Source: CAYVUV01 sp964455095 (GTDB lineage Bacteria; Desulfobacterota; Binatia; HRBIN30; CADEER01). From it: 22,469 nucleotides of DNA. Shown here piece by piece: positions 7,710-16,386 of this stretch. The translations under genes were made by a program, and so were the position numbers. The DNA is taken from contig CAYVUV010000323.1 in the NCBI GenBank assembly GCA_964455095.1, forward strand, positions 1 through 22,469, read 5' to 3'. Positions within the stretch are counted from its first letter, which is position 1; each line of letters starts with the position of its first letter. The notes beneath the pieces are model-generated. The model saw only the letters and a program-made list of their open reading frames with translations, was not told the origin of the DNA and ran no database searches.

Positions 7710-10097
7710 CTAGCGCGACTCGACCGGCAGTGCGGTGCGCAGCGCAGCGGTGAGGGCGTCGTGCAATGCGTTCACTTCGTCGTCGGTCAAGGTTCGCTCG
7801 GCAGCGCGATAGGAGATCGAATACGCGAGGCTCTTCTTGCCCGCTGGAATCGGCGCTCCGATGTACTCGTCGAACAGGCTGATGTTCTCGATCATCTCCT
7901 GCCGCCATTGCCGGACGAACTGTACGACGCGATCGGATGGGAAGTCCTCGTCTACGACCAGCGCGACATCGCGCACGACCGCCGGGAAACGCGGCAGCCC
8001 CTGGAACACACAGCGCGGCGGAGAATAAGGAAGCAACATTTCGCTGTCAAGCTCAAACAGCCAGTGAGTCCCGTCGAGCCCGAGCTCCGCTTCGACATCG
8101 GGATGCAAGGCGCCGCAGATCCCGATCGGCGCCCCGTCGAGGCGCAACTGCGCCCCCTTGCCGGGGTGCAGCGGACCACCGCCGCGCTCCCACGCGATGC
8201 GGTCGCCGATGTGCAAATGATCGAAGATCGCCTCGACGACGCCCTTCAGGTCGGCGAACTCCGCCGTCCGCGCCGCGCCGAGCCCGCGCTGTGGCAGCTC
8301 GCCCGCGAGGATGCCCGCGAGACGCCAGCCCTCTTGCGGTGCGCCGGTGCGCCAGAACACCTTCGCCAACGAGAAGGCGGCAAACCCGCGCGCGCCCTGG
8401 TTGCGATTCAGGGCCCAGAGGCCGAGCAGTCCGCCGAGCAGACTGCGCCGCATCTCGGGCTCGTCTCGGGTGAGCGGATTGCGCAGCACCACCGATTCCC
8501 CGCTCGTACCGACGCCGGGGAAGAGCTGATTGGCACGCGCCGACGCGAAGCTCAACGCCACGACTTCGGTCAAGCCCGTCGCGGCCAGCACGCGTTTCAC
8601 TTCGCGGCTCCAGCGCACGCGTTCCGGCACGACACCGGCGGAGACCTGCGCCACCGGCAGCGTGGGTGGAAAGCGCTGATAGCCGATCACCCGCGCCACT
8701 TCCTCGATGAGATCGATCTCGCGGCTCAAGTCGGAACGAAAACTCGGCGGCGCCACGGCCAACGACGCCCCGGCCCCCGCCGACACATGCGCCCCCAGCG
8801 CCTTGAGCGCCGCGGTGATCTCGCCGTTCTTCAACGGCACGCCCAGCAGCTCGGCCACGCGCTTCGGACGCAGTGACAACACCGCCGGCTCGCGAGCACC
8901 CGGGTGGGCCTCGACGACGCCCGTCGCCACCTCGCCGCCGGCGAGCTGTTTGAGCAGCGCCGCCGCGCGGTCGAGTGCGGCGATCACACCGCCGACGTCG
9001 ACGCCGCGCTCGAAGCGAAAGGCCGCTTCCGACGGCAGCTCGAGGCGCCGGCGCGTGCGCCGGACGCTGGCCGGGTCGAACCACGCCGACTCCAACACCA
9101 CCGCGGTGGTCGCCGCCGACACGCTGGTGCCGGCGCCGCCCATGACGCCGGCGATCGCAATCGGCTCCCTCCCGGTCGTGATCAGCAGATCGTCCGGCGC
9201 CAACACCCGCTCCACGCCGTCGAGCGTCAGCAGGCGCGCCGTGGCGCCGGCGCGGCGCACGACGATCTCGCGCCCGGGCAGACGCGCATCGTCAAACGCG
9301 TGCAGCGGCTGGCCGCGCTCGATCATGACGTAGTTGGTCACGTCGACGACGTTGTTGATCGGCCGCAGCCCGACGGCCAGCAGGCGTTGCTGCAGCCAGC
9401 GCGGCGACGGGCCGACGCGCAGGCCGCGCACCAGTCGCGCGGCATAGCGGGCACAGCCCGCCGGGTCGTCGATGCGCACGGCGATCGCCGCCGCCGCGGG
9501 GGCGCCGCGCTCGCGCAGCGTGACACGCGGGCGCTGCAGGCGCTCGCCGGTGAGGGCAGCGATCTCACGCGCCACGCCGACGATGCTCAAGCAGTCGCCG
9601 CGGTTGGGGGAGACGGAGAGGTCGAGGACCGTATCCTCGATGCCGAGGTGCACGGCCAGGCGCACGCCCAATGGCGCGTCGGCGCTCAGGATGAGGATGC
9701 CGTCCGCCGCCTCGGACAACCCGAGCTCGGCCTCCGAGCACAGCATGCCAGCCGATGCGACGCCGCGAATCTCGGCGCGTTCGATGCGCCGCCCGCCCGG
9801 CAGCACCGTGCCCGGCGGCGCGTAGGCGACGCGATCGCCGGCGCGCATGTTGGTCGCCCCGCAGACGACGTCCACGGTCGCCTCGCCGCCGGCGCGCACC
9901 GCACAGAGCGTGAGCCGCTCAGCGTTCGGATGCCGCGCCGTGCTGACGATCTCGCCGACCACGACGCCGGCGATGTCGGCGCCGCGCTCCTCGACCGACT
10001 CGACCTCGAAGCCGCCCATGGTCAGCCGCTCGCAGAGGGCCGCCGTGTCGAGATCGAGGCGCACGAACTCGCGCAGCCAGGACAGAGGGATCTTCAT
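7710..10097 (-). CDS. pheT: Phenylalanyl-tRNA synthetase beta subunit
   Basis: Beta chain of the alpha2-beta2 enzyme that charges tRNA-Phe, 795 aa, the usual bacterial length. It begins MKIPLSWLREFVRLDLD, the standard start. Domains in order: EMAP-like tRNA-binding (about 40-150; VVGEIVSTARHPNAERL), B3/B4 editing (about 210-390; LRPINNVVDVTNYVMIERGQ, GGAGTSVS), B5 (about 405-480), the catalytic-like core (from about 480), and the C-terminal FDX-ACB anticodon-binding domain beginning near RFPAVVRDVALVVDE and ending at the C-terminus. Its ATG directly abuts the pheS stop (TAG then ATG), so translation is coupled. It is followed by ihfA. Confidence 0.97.
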   Translation of the reverse strand: MKIPLSWLREFVRLDLDTAALCERLTMGGFEVESVEERGADIAGVVVGEIVSTARHPNAERLTLCAVRAGGEATVDVVCGATNMRAGDRVAYAPPGTVLPGGRRIERAEIRGVASAGMLCSEAELGLSEAADGILILSADAPLGVRLAVHLGIEDTVLDLSVSPNRGDCLSIVGVAREIAALTGERLQRPRVTLRERGAPAAAAIAVRIDDPAGCARYAARLVRGLRVGPSPRWLQQRLLAVGLRPINNVVDVTNYVMIERGQPLHAFDDARLPGREIVVRRAGATARLLTLDGVERVLAPDDLLITTGREPIAIAGVMGGAGTSVSAATTAVVLESAWFDPASVRRTRRRLELPSEAAFRFERGVDVGGVIAALDRAAALLKQLAGGEVATGVVEAHPGAREPAVLSLRPKRVAELLGVPLKNGEITAALKALGAHVSAGAGASLAVAPPSFRSDLSREIDLIEEVARVIGYQRFPPTLPVAQVSAGVVPERVRWSREVKRVLAATGLTEVVALSFASARANQLFPGVGTSGESVVLRNPLTRDEPEMRRSLLGGLLGLWALNRNQGARGFAAFSLAKVFWRTGAPQEGWRLAGILAGELPQRGLGAARTAEFADLKGVVEAIFDHLHIGDRIAWERGGGPLHPGKGAQLRLDGAPIGICGALHPDVEAELGLDGTHWLFELDSEMLLPYSPPRCVFQGLPRFPAVVRDVALVVDEDFPSDRVVQFVRQWRQEMIENISLFDEYIGAPIPAGKKSLAYSISYRAAERTLTDDEVNALHDALTAALRTALPVESR

Positions 10098-11123
10098 CTA
10101 GAACTGCCTGAGGAAACGCAGGTCGTTGTTGAAGAACTGGCGGATGTCGTCGATCTGGTACTTGAGCATGGCGATGCGTTCGATGCCGAGGCCGAAGGCG
10201 AAGCCCGACACCTCTTCCGGGTCGTAGCCGACGGCGCGGAAGACATTCGGATCGATCAGGCCGGCACCGAGAATCTCGAGCCAGCCGCCGCCCTTGCAGA
10301 TGCGACAGGCGCGCTCGCGCCCGGCGCAGCGAAAGCAGCTGATGTCGACTTCGGCGCTGGGCTCGGTGAAGGGGAAGAAGCTCGGGCGCAGGCGCAGACT
10401 GATCTCGCTGCCGAAGACGCGCTGCAACGCATGCGTCAGCACGCCCTTGAGATCACCGAGTGTCACGCGCCGGTCGACCATGAAGCCCTCGAGCTGGTGG
10501 AACATGGGCGAGTGGGTGACGTCGAGGCTGTCGTGGCGGTAGACGGTGCCGGGGACGATGACCCGCAGCGGCGGGCGTTGCGTCTCCATGACGCGGATCT
10601 GCACCGGCGACGTGTGCGTGCGCAGCACCAATCGATCGTCGACGAAGAAGGTGTCCTGCATGTCGCGCGCCGGGTGATCCTCGGGAAAGTTCAGGGCGCC
10701 GAAATTGTGATAGTCGTCCTCGATCTCCGGTCCTTCGGCGACGCTGAAGCCGAGGCCGACGAAGGCGTCCATGAGGTCTTCCGTCACCTGCGTCAGCGGG
10801 TGCAGGCGGCCGAGCTCCGGGCGGCGCCCGGGAACGGTGATGTCGAGGCGCTCCTCCGCCGTCCGGCGGGCCCGGGCGCTGGCGCGCGCCGCCAGCAGCG
10901 CCTCGCCGATGCGGGCCTCGATCTCGTCCTTGAACTGATTGAGCAGCGCGCCCATGACCGGGCGCTCCTCCGGCGCCACGTCGCGCATCTGGCGCACGAC
11001 CTCGGTGAGCGCCCCCTTGCGGCCCAGATAGCGCACGCGGACGCCCTCGATGGCCTCCTCGTCGGCGCTCCGCGCCAGCTCATCGAGCGCGGCGTCGCGA
11101 ATCCGCTGCAGCGCGTCCTTCAT
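10098..11123 (-). CDS. pheS: Phenylalanyl-tRNA synthetase alpha subunit
   Basis: Catalytic chain of PheRS, 341 aa. An N-terminal coiled coil (about 1-95) includes the family motif VRYLGRKGALTEVV (30-43). Class II motifs follow: NFPEDHPARDMQDTFFVDD (145-163), LRTHTSPVQ (167-175), HSPMFHQLEGF (204-214), RPSFFPFTEPSAEVD (246-260) and GLGIERIAML (311-320). Cys263, Cys266, Cys273 and Cys276 form the CxxC pairs often seen in this insertion. The ATG at 11123 matches the usual N-terminus. A farther in-frame ATG (about 11228) would add 35 unlikely residues and run through the intergenic hairpin region. The ribosome-binding site is weak. No Phe-rich leader peptide like E. coli pheM is visible upstream. 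Confidence 0.96.
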   Translation of the reverse strand: MKDALQRIRDAALDELARSADEEAIEGVRVRYLGRKGALTEVVRQMRDVAPEERPVMGALLNQFKDEIEARIGEALLAARASARARRTAEERLDITVPGRRPELGRLHPLTQVTEDLMDAFVGLGFSVAEGPEIEDDYHNFGALNFPEDHPARDMQDTFFVDDRLVLRTHTSPVQIRVMETQRPPLRVIVPGTVYRHDSLDVTHSPMFHQLEGFMVDRRVTLGDLKGVLTHALQRVFGSEISLRLRPSFFPFTEPSAEVDISCFRCAGRERACRICKGGGWLEILGAGLIDPNVFRAVGYDPEEVSGFAFGLGIERIAMLKYQIDDIRQFFNNDLRFLRQF

Positions 11124-11186
11124 TTGCAGACCGATCCCAGCCCTCGCCTCGTCGCTCTCGCGGCTGCCGACAAACGGCGCGCCGGC

Positions 11187-11277
11187 GGGGCGATCGCCGC
11201 CCGCCCCCGACCGCGCGCGATGAACCATGCGCGGACCGCGCCGCCGCGGTCCGCTCCGATTCTGGGGCGATCGCCGC
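11187..11277 (-). promoter_or_regulatory. Structured spacer between rplT and pheS: hairpin flanked by 14-bp direct repeats
   Basis: A perfect 10-bp stem, GCGGACCGCG (11231-11240) and CGCGGTCCGC (11245-11254), has a 4-base loop. It is flanked by two copies of GGGGCGATCGCCGC (11187-11200 and 11264-11277), each containing the palindrome GGCGATCGCC. There is no T-run. The position corresponds to that of the pheST attenuator in E. coli, but no leader peptide is seen. The element could limit read-through, set an RNA-processing site or bind a protein. Function is inferred from position only. Confidence 0.4.
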
Positions 11278-11278
11278 G

Positions 11279-11641
<363 letters not shown>

Positions 11642-11704
11642 GATGCTCTCCTTGCAGCTATGACTTTGCAGCGGTCTCCCGCGCGCCGGCGGCGCGTGGA
11701 ATTC

Positions 11705-11905
11705 CTAGAACAGATACGGAATCAAGGCGCGGATCGACTTGTAGTCCGATTTCGAGACGTTGGTGGTCTGGCGCAGGCGGCGCTTCTGCTTGCGCGTCTG
11801 GTGCGTGTTGATGTGGCGCAGGTAGGCGCGGCGGCGGCGGATCTTTCCGGTGCCGCTGACCTTGAAGCGCTTGGCGGCGCCGCGGTTAGTTTTGAGCTTC
11901 GGCAT
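11705..11905 (-). CDS. rpmI: 50S ribosomal protein L35
   Basis: A 66-residue ribosomal protein of normal length. The sequence begins MPKLKTNRGAAKRFKVSGTG, then KIRRRRAYLRHINTHQTRKQ, matching the L35 signature, and ends in a short hydrophobic tail (ALIPYLF). The ATG at 11905 is supported by GGAGG 6 bases upstream. Start and ribosome-binding site lie inside the 3' end of thrS, giving a 20-base overlap in another frame. infC, which normally precedes rpmI, is absent. Confidence 0.96.
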   Translation of the reverse strand: MPKLKTNRGAAKRFKVSGTGKIRRRRAYLRHINTHQTRKQKRRLRQTTNVSKSDYKSIRALIPYLF

Positions 11906-13847
11906 GTTGCCCCTCCAGGCCCGGCGGAATGGGCGCGACCCCGCGGTCGTGCACTTCCCGCTCGAGCTGTTCGATGAACGTTTCCAGACTGACGACCGGG
12001 CTGTTGCCACCGGACCGGCTGCGCGGCGCGACGGTTCCGTCGGCCGCCTCCTTGTCGCCCAGCACCAGCATATACGGAACCTTGGCCAGTTGCGCCTCGC
12101 GGATCTTGTAGCCGAGCTTTTCGCTGCGGTCGTCGAGCTCGCCGCGCAGACCGGCGGCGATCAGGCGGTCGCACACCGCGCGGCCGTATTCCTCCTGGCG
12201 CTCGGTCAGCGTCAATACCTTCACCTGGACCGGCGCCAGCCACAGTGGAAAGGCGCCGCCGCAGTGCTCGATCAGGATGCCCATGAAGCGCTCGATGGCG
12301 CCGAGAATGGCCCGATGGATCATCACCGGCCGCCCTTCGGTGCCGTCCGGCCGCACGTAGGTGAGGTCGAAGCGCTCGGGCAACGCGCCAAAGTCGAGCT
12401 GAATGGTCGCCAGTTGCCACTCGCGGCGCAGTGCGTCGAGGAACACGAAGTCGATTTTCGGCCCATAGAACGCGCCGTCGCCGGGGTTGATCTCGAACGC
12501 CATGCCGGCCCCGCGCAGCGCGTCCCCCAGCGCCGACTCGGCGCGCTCCCACATCTCGTCGGTGCCGATCGACTTCTCCGGCCTGGTCGACAGGAACACC
12601 TTGCGGTCGGAGAAGCCAAAGGCGTCGTAGACCTCGTCGATCATGCGCAGCAGCTGGCTGATCTCGCTGCCGATCTGCTCGGGCGTGCAGAAGATGTGCG
12701 CGTCGTCCTGCGCGAAGCTGCGCACGCGGGTGAGCCCGTGCAGCGTGCCCGAGCGCTCGGCCCGGTGCAGGCGGCCGAAGTCGGCATAGCGCACCGGCAA
12801 CTCGCGATACGAGCGCTTGCGCGTCGCGTAGATCAGACAGTGCGACGGGCAGTTCATCGGCTTGACCGCGAAATCGCGCTCGTCGAGCTGCGAGAAGTAC
12901 ATGTTGTCCTTGTAGTTCTCGTAGTGCCCGGAGCGGTGCCACAGCTCGGCGTCGAGGATCTGCGGCGTGATCACCTCGTCATAGCCATAGCGGGCGTAGA
13001 GACTGCGCACGTAGGCGACGAGTTGGTTGTATACGAACGCACCCTTGGGATGGAAAAACGGGCTGCCGGGCGCCACCGGGTCGAAGCTGAACAGGTCGAG
13101 ATCCTTGCCCAGGCGGCGGTGATCGCGTCGCTTCGCCTCTTCGATGCGCGCCAGGTGCTCTTCGAGCTGCGCCTTGCTGGCGAACGCGGTGCCGTAGATG
13201 CGCTGCAGCATCTCGTTGCGCTCGTCGCCGCGCCAGTACGCGCCGGCGATGCCGACCAGCTTGAAAGCGCCGAGCCGCCCGGTAGACGGCACGTGCGGGC
13301 CGCGACAGAGGTCGACGAATTCGCCCTGGCTGTAGAGCGACACCTGCGCCTCGGGCAGCCCCTCGATGATCTCGACCTTGTACGCCTCGCCCATCTGGCG
13401 AAAGCGCTCGATGGCCTCGGCGCGCGGCAGCTCTTCGCGGGTGACGCGGAAGTCCTGCTTGACGATGGCGCGCATCTCGGCCTCGATGCGCTCGAGGTCC
13501 TCGGGAGCAAAGGGCGTATCCTTCTTGAAGTCGTAGAAGAATCCGTCCTCGATCGTCGGGCCGATGGTCACCTGCGTATCGGGGAACAGGCGCTTGACGG
13601 CTTGCGCCATGAGGTGCGCCGTCGAGTGGCGCAGCACCTCGACGCCTTCTGGGGAGTCGGCGACGATCGGCTCAACGGTGCTGTCCTCGCGCAGCGGGCG
13701 CGACAGGTCGACGACCTTGCCGTTCACCCGCGCCGCGATCACGGTCTTCAGGTTCGGCGTGCCGCCCACCTTGAGCGCCTCGATGGCGCTCACGCCGGCG
13801 GACAGCGCCTTCTGCGCCCCGTCGCCGTATGTCACCGTGATGTCCAT
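11886..13847 (-). CDS. thrS: Threonyl-tRNA synthetase
   Basis: Class II synthetase that charges tRNA-Thr, 653 aa. It has the TGS domain (1-62), and the editing domain with H74-STA-H78 and C181-RGP-H185, which clear mischarged Ser-tRNA-Thr. The catalytic core includes FGRLHRAERSGTLHGLTRVR (from about 358) and the zinc ligands Cys333 (MNCPSH), His384 (DDAHIF) and His511 (VMIHRA). The anticodon-binding domain starts near PLWLAPVQVKVLTL (about 534). The end is about 20 residues longer than needed (HDRGVAPIPPGLEGQHAEAQN), Pro/Gly-rich, and overlaps rpmI. The ATG at 13847 matches the TGS start. No strong ribosome-binding site is seen. It follows tRNA-Val by 77 bases. Confidence 0.97.
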   Translation of the reverse strand: MDITVTYGDGAQKALSAGVSAIEALKVGGTPNLKTVIAARVNGKVVDLSRPLREDSTVEPIVADSPEGVEVLRHSTAHLMAQAVKRLFPDTQVTIGPTIEDGFFYDFKKDTPFAPEDLERIEAEMRAIVKQDFRVTREELPRAEAIERFRQMGEAYKVEIIEGLPEAQVSLYSQGEFVDLCRGPHVPSTGRLGAFKLVGIAGAYWRGDERNEMLQRIYGTAFASKAQLEEHLARIEEAKRRDHRRLGKDLDLFSFDPVAPGSPFFHPKGAFVYNQLVAYVRSLYARYGYDEVITPQILDAELWHRSGHYENYKDNMYFSQLDERDFAVKPMNCPSHCLIYATRKRSYRELPVRYADFGRLHRAERSGTLHGLTRVRSFAQDDAHIFCTPEQIGSEISQLLRMIDEVYDAFGFSDRKVFLSTRPEKSIGTDEMWERAESALGDALRGAGMAFEINPGDGAFYGPKIDFVFLDALRREWQLATIQLDFGALPERFDLTYVRPDGTEGRPVMIHRAILGAIERFMGILIEHCGGAFPLWLAPVQVKVLTLTERQEEYGRAVCDRLIAAGLRGELDDRSEKLGYKIREAQLAKVPYMLVLGDKEAADGTVAPRSRSGGNSPVVSLETFIEQLEREVHDRGVAPIPPGLEGQHAEAQN

Positions 13848-13871
13848 GTCAGTTTGAGACCGAGAAAGAGC

Positions 13872-13919
13872 GGCGCCGCCATGCAGCGCGCCACCCGTGC
13901 CGCGCCGCACGGCGGCGCC
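13872..13919 (-). promoter_or_regulatory. Leader hairpin between tRNA-Val and thrS
   Basis: GGCGCCGCC (13872-13880) and GGCGGCGCC (13911-13919) form a 9-bp stem with a GC-rich 30-base loop. On the minus strand it is followed by GCTCTTTCTC, a weak T-rich stretch, and then the thrS start 24 bases on. It could be a partial terminator for tRNA-Val, a processing signal, or a thrS leader structure. No T-box or Thr-like anticodon mimic could be recognised. Confidence 0.35.
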
Positions 13920-13924
13920 AGTAA

Positions 13925-13999
13925 TGGTAGGCACGGGCGGGATTGAACCGCCGACCCCTTCCGTGTCAGGGAAGTGCTCTCCCACTGAGCTACGTGCCT
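13925..13999 (-). tRNA. tRNA-Val (GAC)
   Basis: 75 bases including an encoded CCA. Acceptor stem AGGCACG/CGTGCCT, D-stem GCTC/GAGC, anticodon arm CTTCC-CTGACAC-GGAAG with anticodon GAC, and T-arm GGCGG-TTCAATC-CCGCC. Discriminator base is A. All stems pair fully. It is the first unit of the thrS operon, the location commonly seen in deltaproteobacteria-like genomes. Confidence 0.97.
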
Positions 14000-14228
14000 T
14001 CGGGCTGAATCTTGGCCGCCGCTGCGGAACTCCCTCGCTACCACACTCCCACACCCGGCCGAGCCGGTGATCCTCCGTCAAGGCGGGCTAATTGTCCAGA
14101 AATACAAGCGAACCGAGCCCCGTTAGCTAGCAACTTCGCACTGGAGGGTCAAGAAACCCGTTGCCACGCTCGCGGAGCGACTCATCGGCGGCACGCCACA
14201 CCCCGGCGCAGCACCCCGAAAAAGACGA
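14000..14228. other. Gene-free spacer upstream of tRNA-Val
   Basis: I find no coding sequence here. It should hold the promoter of the tRNA-Val/thrS operon. TTGACG (minus strand, about 14075-14080) and TTGACC (about 14145-14150) resemble -35 boxes, but neither has a convincing -10 box at the right distance. An A-rich run at 14219-14224 belongs to the terminator of the DUF1302-type gene. Confidence 0.4.
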
Positions 14229-14276
14229 ACGGCCGGTGCGCCGGGCCTGCATGTCGCAGGCCGCCGCACCGGCCGT
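14219..14276 (-). terminator. Intrinsic terminator of the DUF1302-type gene
   Basis: On the minus strand, ACGGCCGGTGC (revcomp of 14266-14276) pairs with GCACCGGCCGT (revcomp of 14229-14239), an 11-bp stem. An inner 7-bp stem (14244-14250 with 14256-14262) has a 5-base loop. TCGTCTTTTTC follows, supplying the T-run. It begins 28 bases after the gene's stop and separates it from the tRNA-Val/thrS operon. Confidence 0.75.
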
Positions 14277-14303
14277 CCCCGGACTGTCGGTCAGCCGTTT
14301 CGA

Positions 14304-16238
14304 CTAGAACTGGTAGGTGAGCTTGACGCCGCTCTCATCGCGGCGCCGCAGCAACCCGCCGGCGCCCCAGGGGTCGATGCTGAGGTCGCCACCGAGGGCC
14401 GAGAAGAACTTCTGCTGGAACTGGAAGATCAGGTTGTTGGTAATGAAGTAATCGATCTTGAACTGGGTCAGCAGGTTGCGGTTGGTCGGATCGACCGCGA
14501 CGGCAAAGAACGGCACCAGCGTGCCCCCCCAGTAGAAGCTCGTCCCGGCGAAGGTGACGAGCGTCTCCCAGCGGCGCACGTTGTCGGCGAGGTCGCCGAG
14601 CGGGCTGGCGTTCTGCGTGCGCTCGAGCAAGCCGGCGTAGGGACCGCTGGTCCACTGCCCGACACCGTCCTCGCGCAGTGTCTTTGGCAGGCGCCGGTTC
14701 TCGGACGGCGTAAAGTAGGGATCGGCGCCGGCCGTGAGAATCGCGCCGCGCAAGCCGGCGACCTTGCCGTTCACGTAGCTCCAGAAGAACTGCCCGGTGA
14801 GGAACCAGGTGGTCTTGTTGTTCAGCCACTTGATCCACGTCGGGCGGTCGAAGCCGACCATACCCGCCCACACATCGCGCTTGGTGAACGCGATCGGCGC
14901 GCTGAGACCGTCCTTGACGACGCCCTTGTCGGTGATCGGCACGACGCGGTTGTCGCGCGTCTGGTACGGCTCGTCGAGCGCGTACGCCGTCTCCAGACGG
15001 AAGACCGTGTTGGTGTAGTCGCCTTCGAAGTAGTTGCCGGTGGCGCCGAAGACGTGCACGTAGGGATGGACGAATTTCGCCTTGACGTTGGCGGGGTAGA
15101 CGTCGAGCCCCTCGAACTTGGCGCCGGGGATGGCGTTGGACGGCACGCCGAGCGCGTCGGGCACGACGATCTCTTCGATCTTGAGGCCAAACGGTGCGCC
15201 GGCAGTGGCGCCGATGCCGCGGCCGCGGATGTAGAGATAGTTGGTCGTGAACTCGAAGCCCTGCGGGGTGACGCCGTGGAAACGCACGCCCACGTCGCTG
15301 GCTTCTTCCGGGTTGCGCTTGAAATCACCCTTGCGGAAGCTCGTGCCCTGCAAATCGAAGATGGGGGCCAGCAAGATCGGTTGATCCGGGCTGGCGAGCT
15401 GAATCTGGCCCTCGCGCACCGGGTTGAGCACGGGCACGCCCCACGGGTTGGGCTGGAACTCGACCTTGACGCCGGGCTGGAAGTCGCCCGGATTGTAGAC
15501 CATCTCGACGAAGGTGTTGGACAGCGGCCCGAACTGCCCAATGTCCCAGATGCCCTTGAGCAGCCACAGCGGAACGCGGATCTTGTCCCACTCCTCTTGC
15601 TGCAAGTGCCAGGTGAGGTCGAGCGGGTTCCAGATGTCCATCAGGCGAAACTGGTCGCTCTCACCCCAGATGACCTGCTGGCGGCCGAAGCGGAAGCTGA
15701 GCGGCATGTCGGCCAGCTTGAAGTCGACGTACGCCTCGCGCAGGGTGTTCTCCAACTTGCGCGCGTTGCGCGAGTGCTCGGTGAAGCGGCTGTACGGGCC
15801 GGGCAGCAGGTTGCCCGAGGCGTCGACCTCGCCGGCGTCGTTGCCTTCGATCGGCCCGCCGATGATGTCGTCGAAGCGCGTCAGACCGCGCTGATTGCCG
15901 CCCGGCGCGATGTCGTAGAAGCCGTCGTAGACACCGCGGTAGAGGAGGAACACGTTCGAGCGCTTGATGAACGGCACCGCGATGCGGTCCATGAGCTTGC
16001 CGTTTTGCACCCAGTCCCACTCGAACCGCAGCTGCGCGGTGTTGCGGTTCTGAACGAACCCCCACTCGTTGACATTGTGGTGGCGAACCAGGTTCTGCGA
16101 GTCGATGCTACCGGAGAGCTGCACGGCACCATACTTGACCGTTGCCACCGCCGGACTGATCGCGAGCAGCACCCATCCGACCGCCGCGACCGCTCCGACC
16201 CACCGGCCTCGCCCCTCCACGCGACCAAATCGAGCCAT
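14304..16238 (-). CDS. DUF1302-type outer-membrane protein
   Basis: A 644-residue secreted protein. The N-terminus is a clear signal peptide: basic residues, the hydrophobic core VGAVAAVGWVLLAI, and a predicted cut after AVA (about residue 32). The mature part is rich in aromatic residues and alternating strands, and ends KLTYQF with the terminal Phe typical of outer-membrane beta-barrels. Motifs such as FRFGRQQVIWGESDQFRLMD and NPLDLTW match the DUF1302 family (RQxxxWGExxxxxxxDxxNPxD). These proteins occur in hydrocarbon- and steroid-degrading Gram-negatives and are proposed to take part in uptake of hydrophobic compounds; the substrate here cannot be told. The ATG at 16238 is chosen for AAGGAGGGGG immediately upstream. 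It is monocistronic, divergent from gltX, and has its own terminator. Confidence 0.85.
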   Translation of the reverse strand: MARFGRVEGRGRWVGAVAAVGWVLLAISPAVATVKYGAVQLSGSIDSQNLVRHHNVNEWGFVQNRNTAQLRFEWDWVQNGKLMDRIAVPFIKRSNVFLLYRGVYDGFYDIAPGGNQRGLTRFDDIIGGPIEGNDAGEVDASGNLLPGPYSRFTEHSRNARKLENTLREAYVDFKLADMPLSFRFGRQQVIWGESDQFRLMDIWNPLDLTWHLQQEEWDKIRVPLWLLKGIWDIGQFGPLSNTFVEMVYNPGDFQPGVKVEFQPNPWGVPVLNPVREGQIQLASPDQPILLAPIFDLQGTSFRKGDFKRNPEEASDVGVRFHGVTPQGFEFTTNYLYIRGRGIGATAGAPFGLKIEEIVVPDALGVPSNAIPGAKFEGLDVYPANVKAKFVHPYVHVFGATGNYFEGDYTNTVFRLETAYALDEPYQTRDNRVVPITDKGVVKDGLSAPIAFTKRDVWAGMVGFDRPTWIKWLNNKTTWFLTGQFFWSYVNGKVAGLRGAILTAGADPYFTPSENRRLPKTLREDGVGQWTSGPYAGLLERTQNASPLGDLADNVRRWETLVTFAGTSFYWGGTLVPFFAVAVDPTNRNLLTQFKIDYFITNNLIFQFQQKFFSALGGDLSIDPWGAGGLLRRRDESGVKLTYQF

Positions 16239-16264
16239 TGCCCCCTCCTTCTGCACGCGCCTAT

Positions 16265-16330
16265 TTGCAAGCTCCCCCGGTCGCGCGCGATGGCCGTGTC
16301 ATAATCGCAAAGCCGCCGCGATTGCAAGCT
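16265..16330. promoter_or_regulatory. Divergent control region with direct and inverted repeats
   Basis: The 148 bases between the DUF1302-type gene and gltX hold two direct copies of TTGCAAGCT (16265-16273, 16322-16330) and the inverted repeat AATCGC-N9-GCGATT (16303-16323). On the minus strand TTGCAA (16327-16322) could be a -35 box with TATGAC (16303-16298) as the -10 box, spaced by 18 bases. The inverted repeat would then cover the promoter spacer, where a regulator could act. The promoter match is weak. Confidence 0.35.
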
Positions 16331-16386
16331 TTCTTCCGCGCGCCGGCGCGTTGACTCGCCGCACCCTGCTTGGTAGGCGCTCGCCC

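Noticed and set aside
11124..11278. Phe-rich leader peptide (pheM-like) before pheS
   Set aside because: The only in-frame ATG upstream reads into pheS and is not rich in Phe.
11850..13946. Long plus-strand open frame over thrS
   Set aside because: Antisense to intact thrS, and it runs into the tRNA-Val region. Composition is shadow-like.
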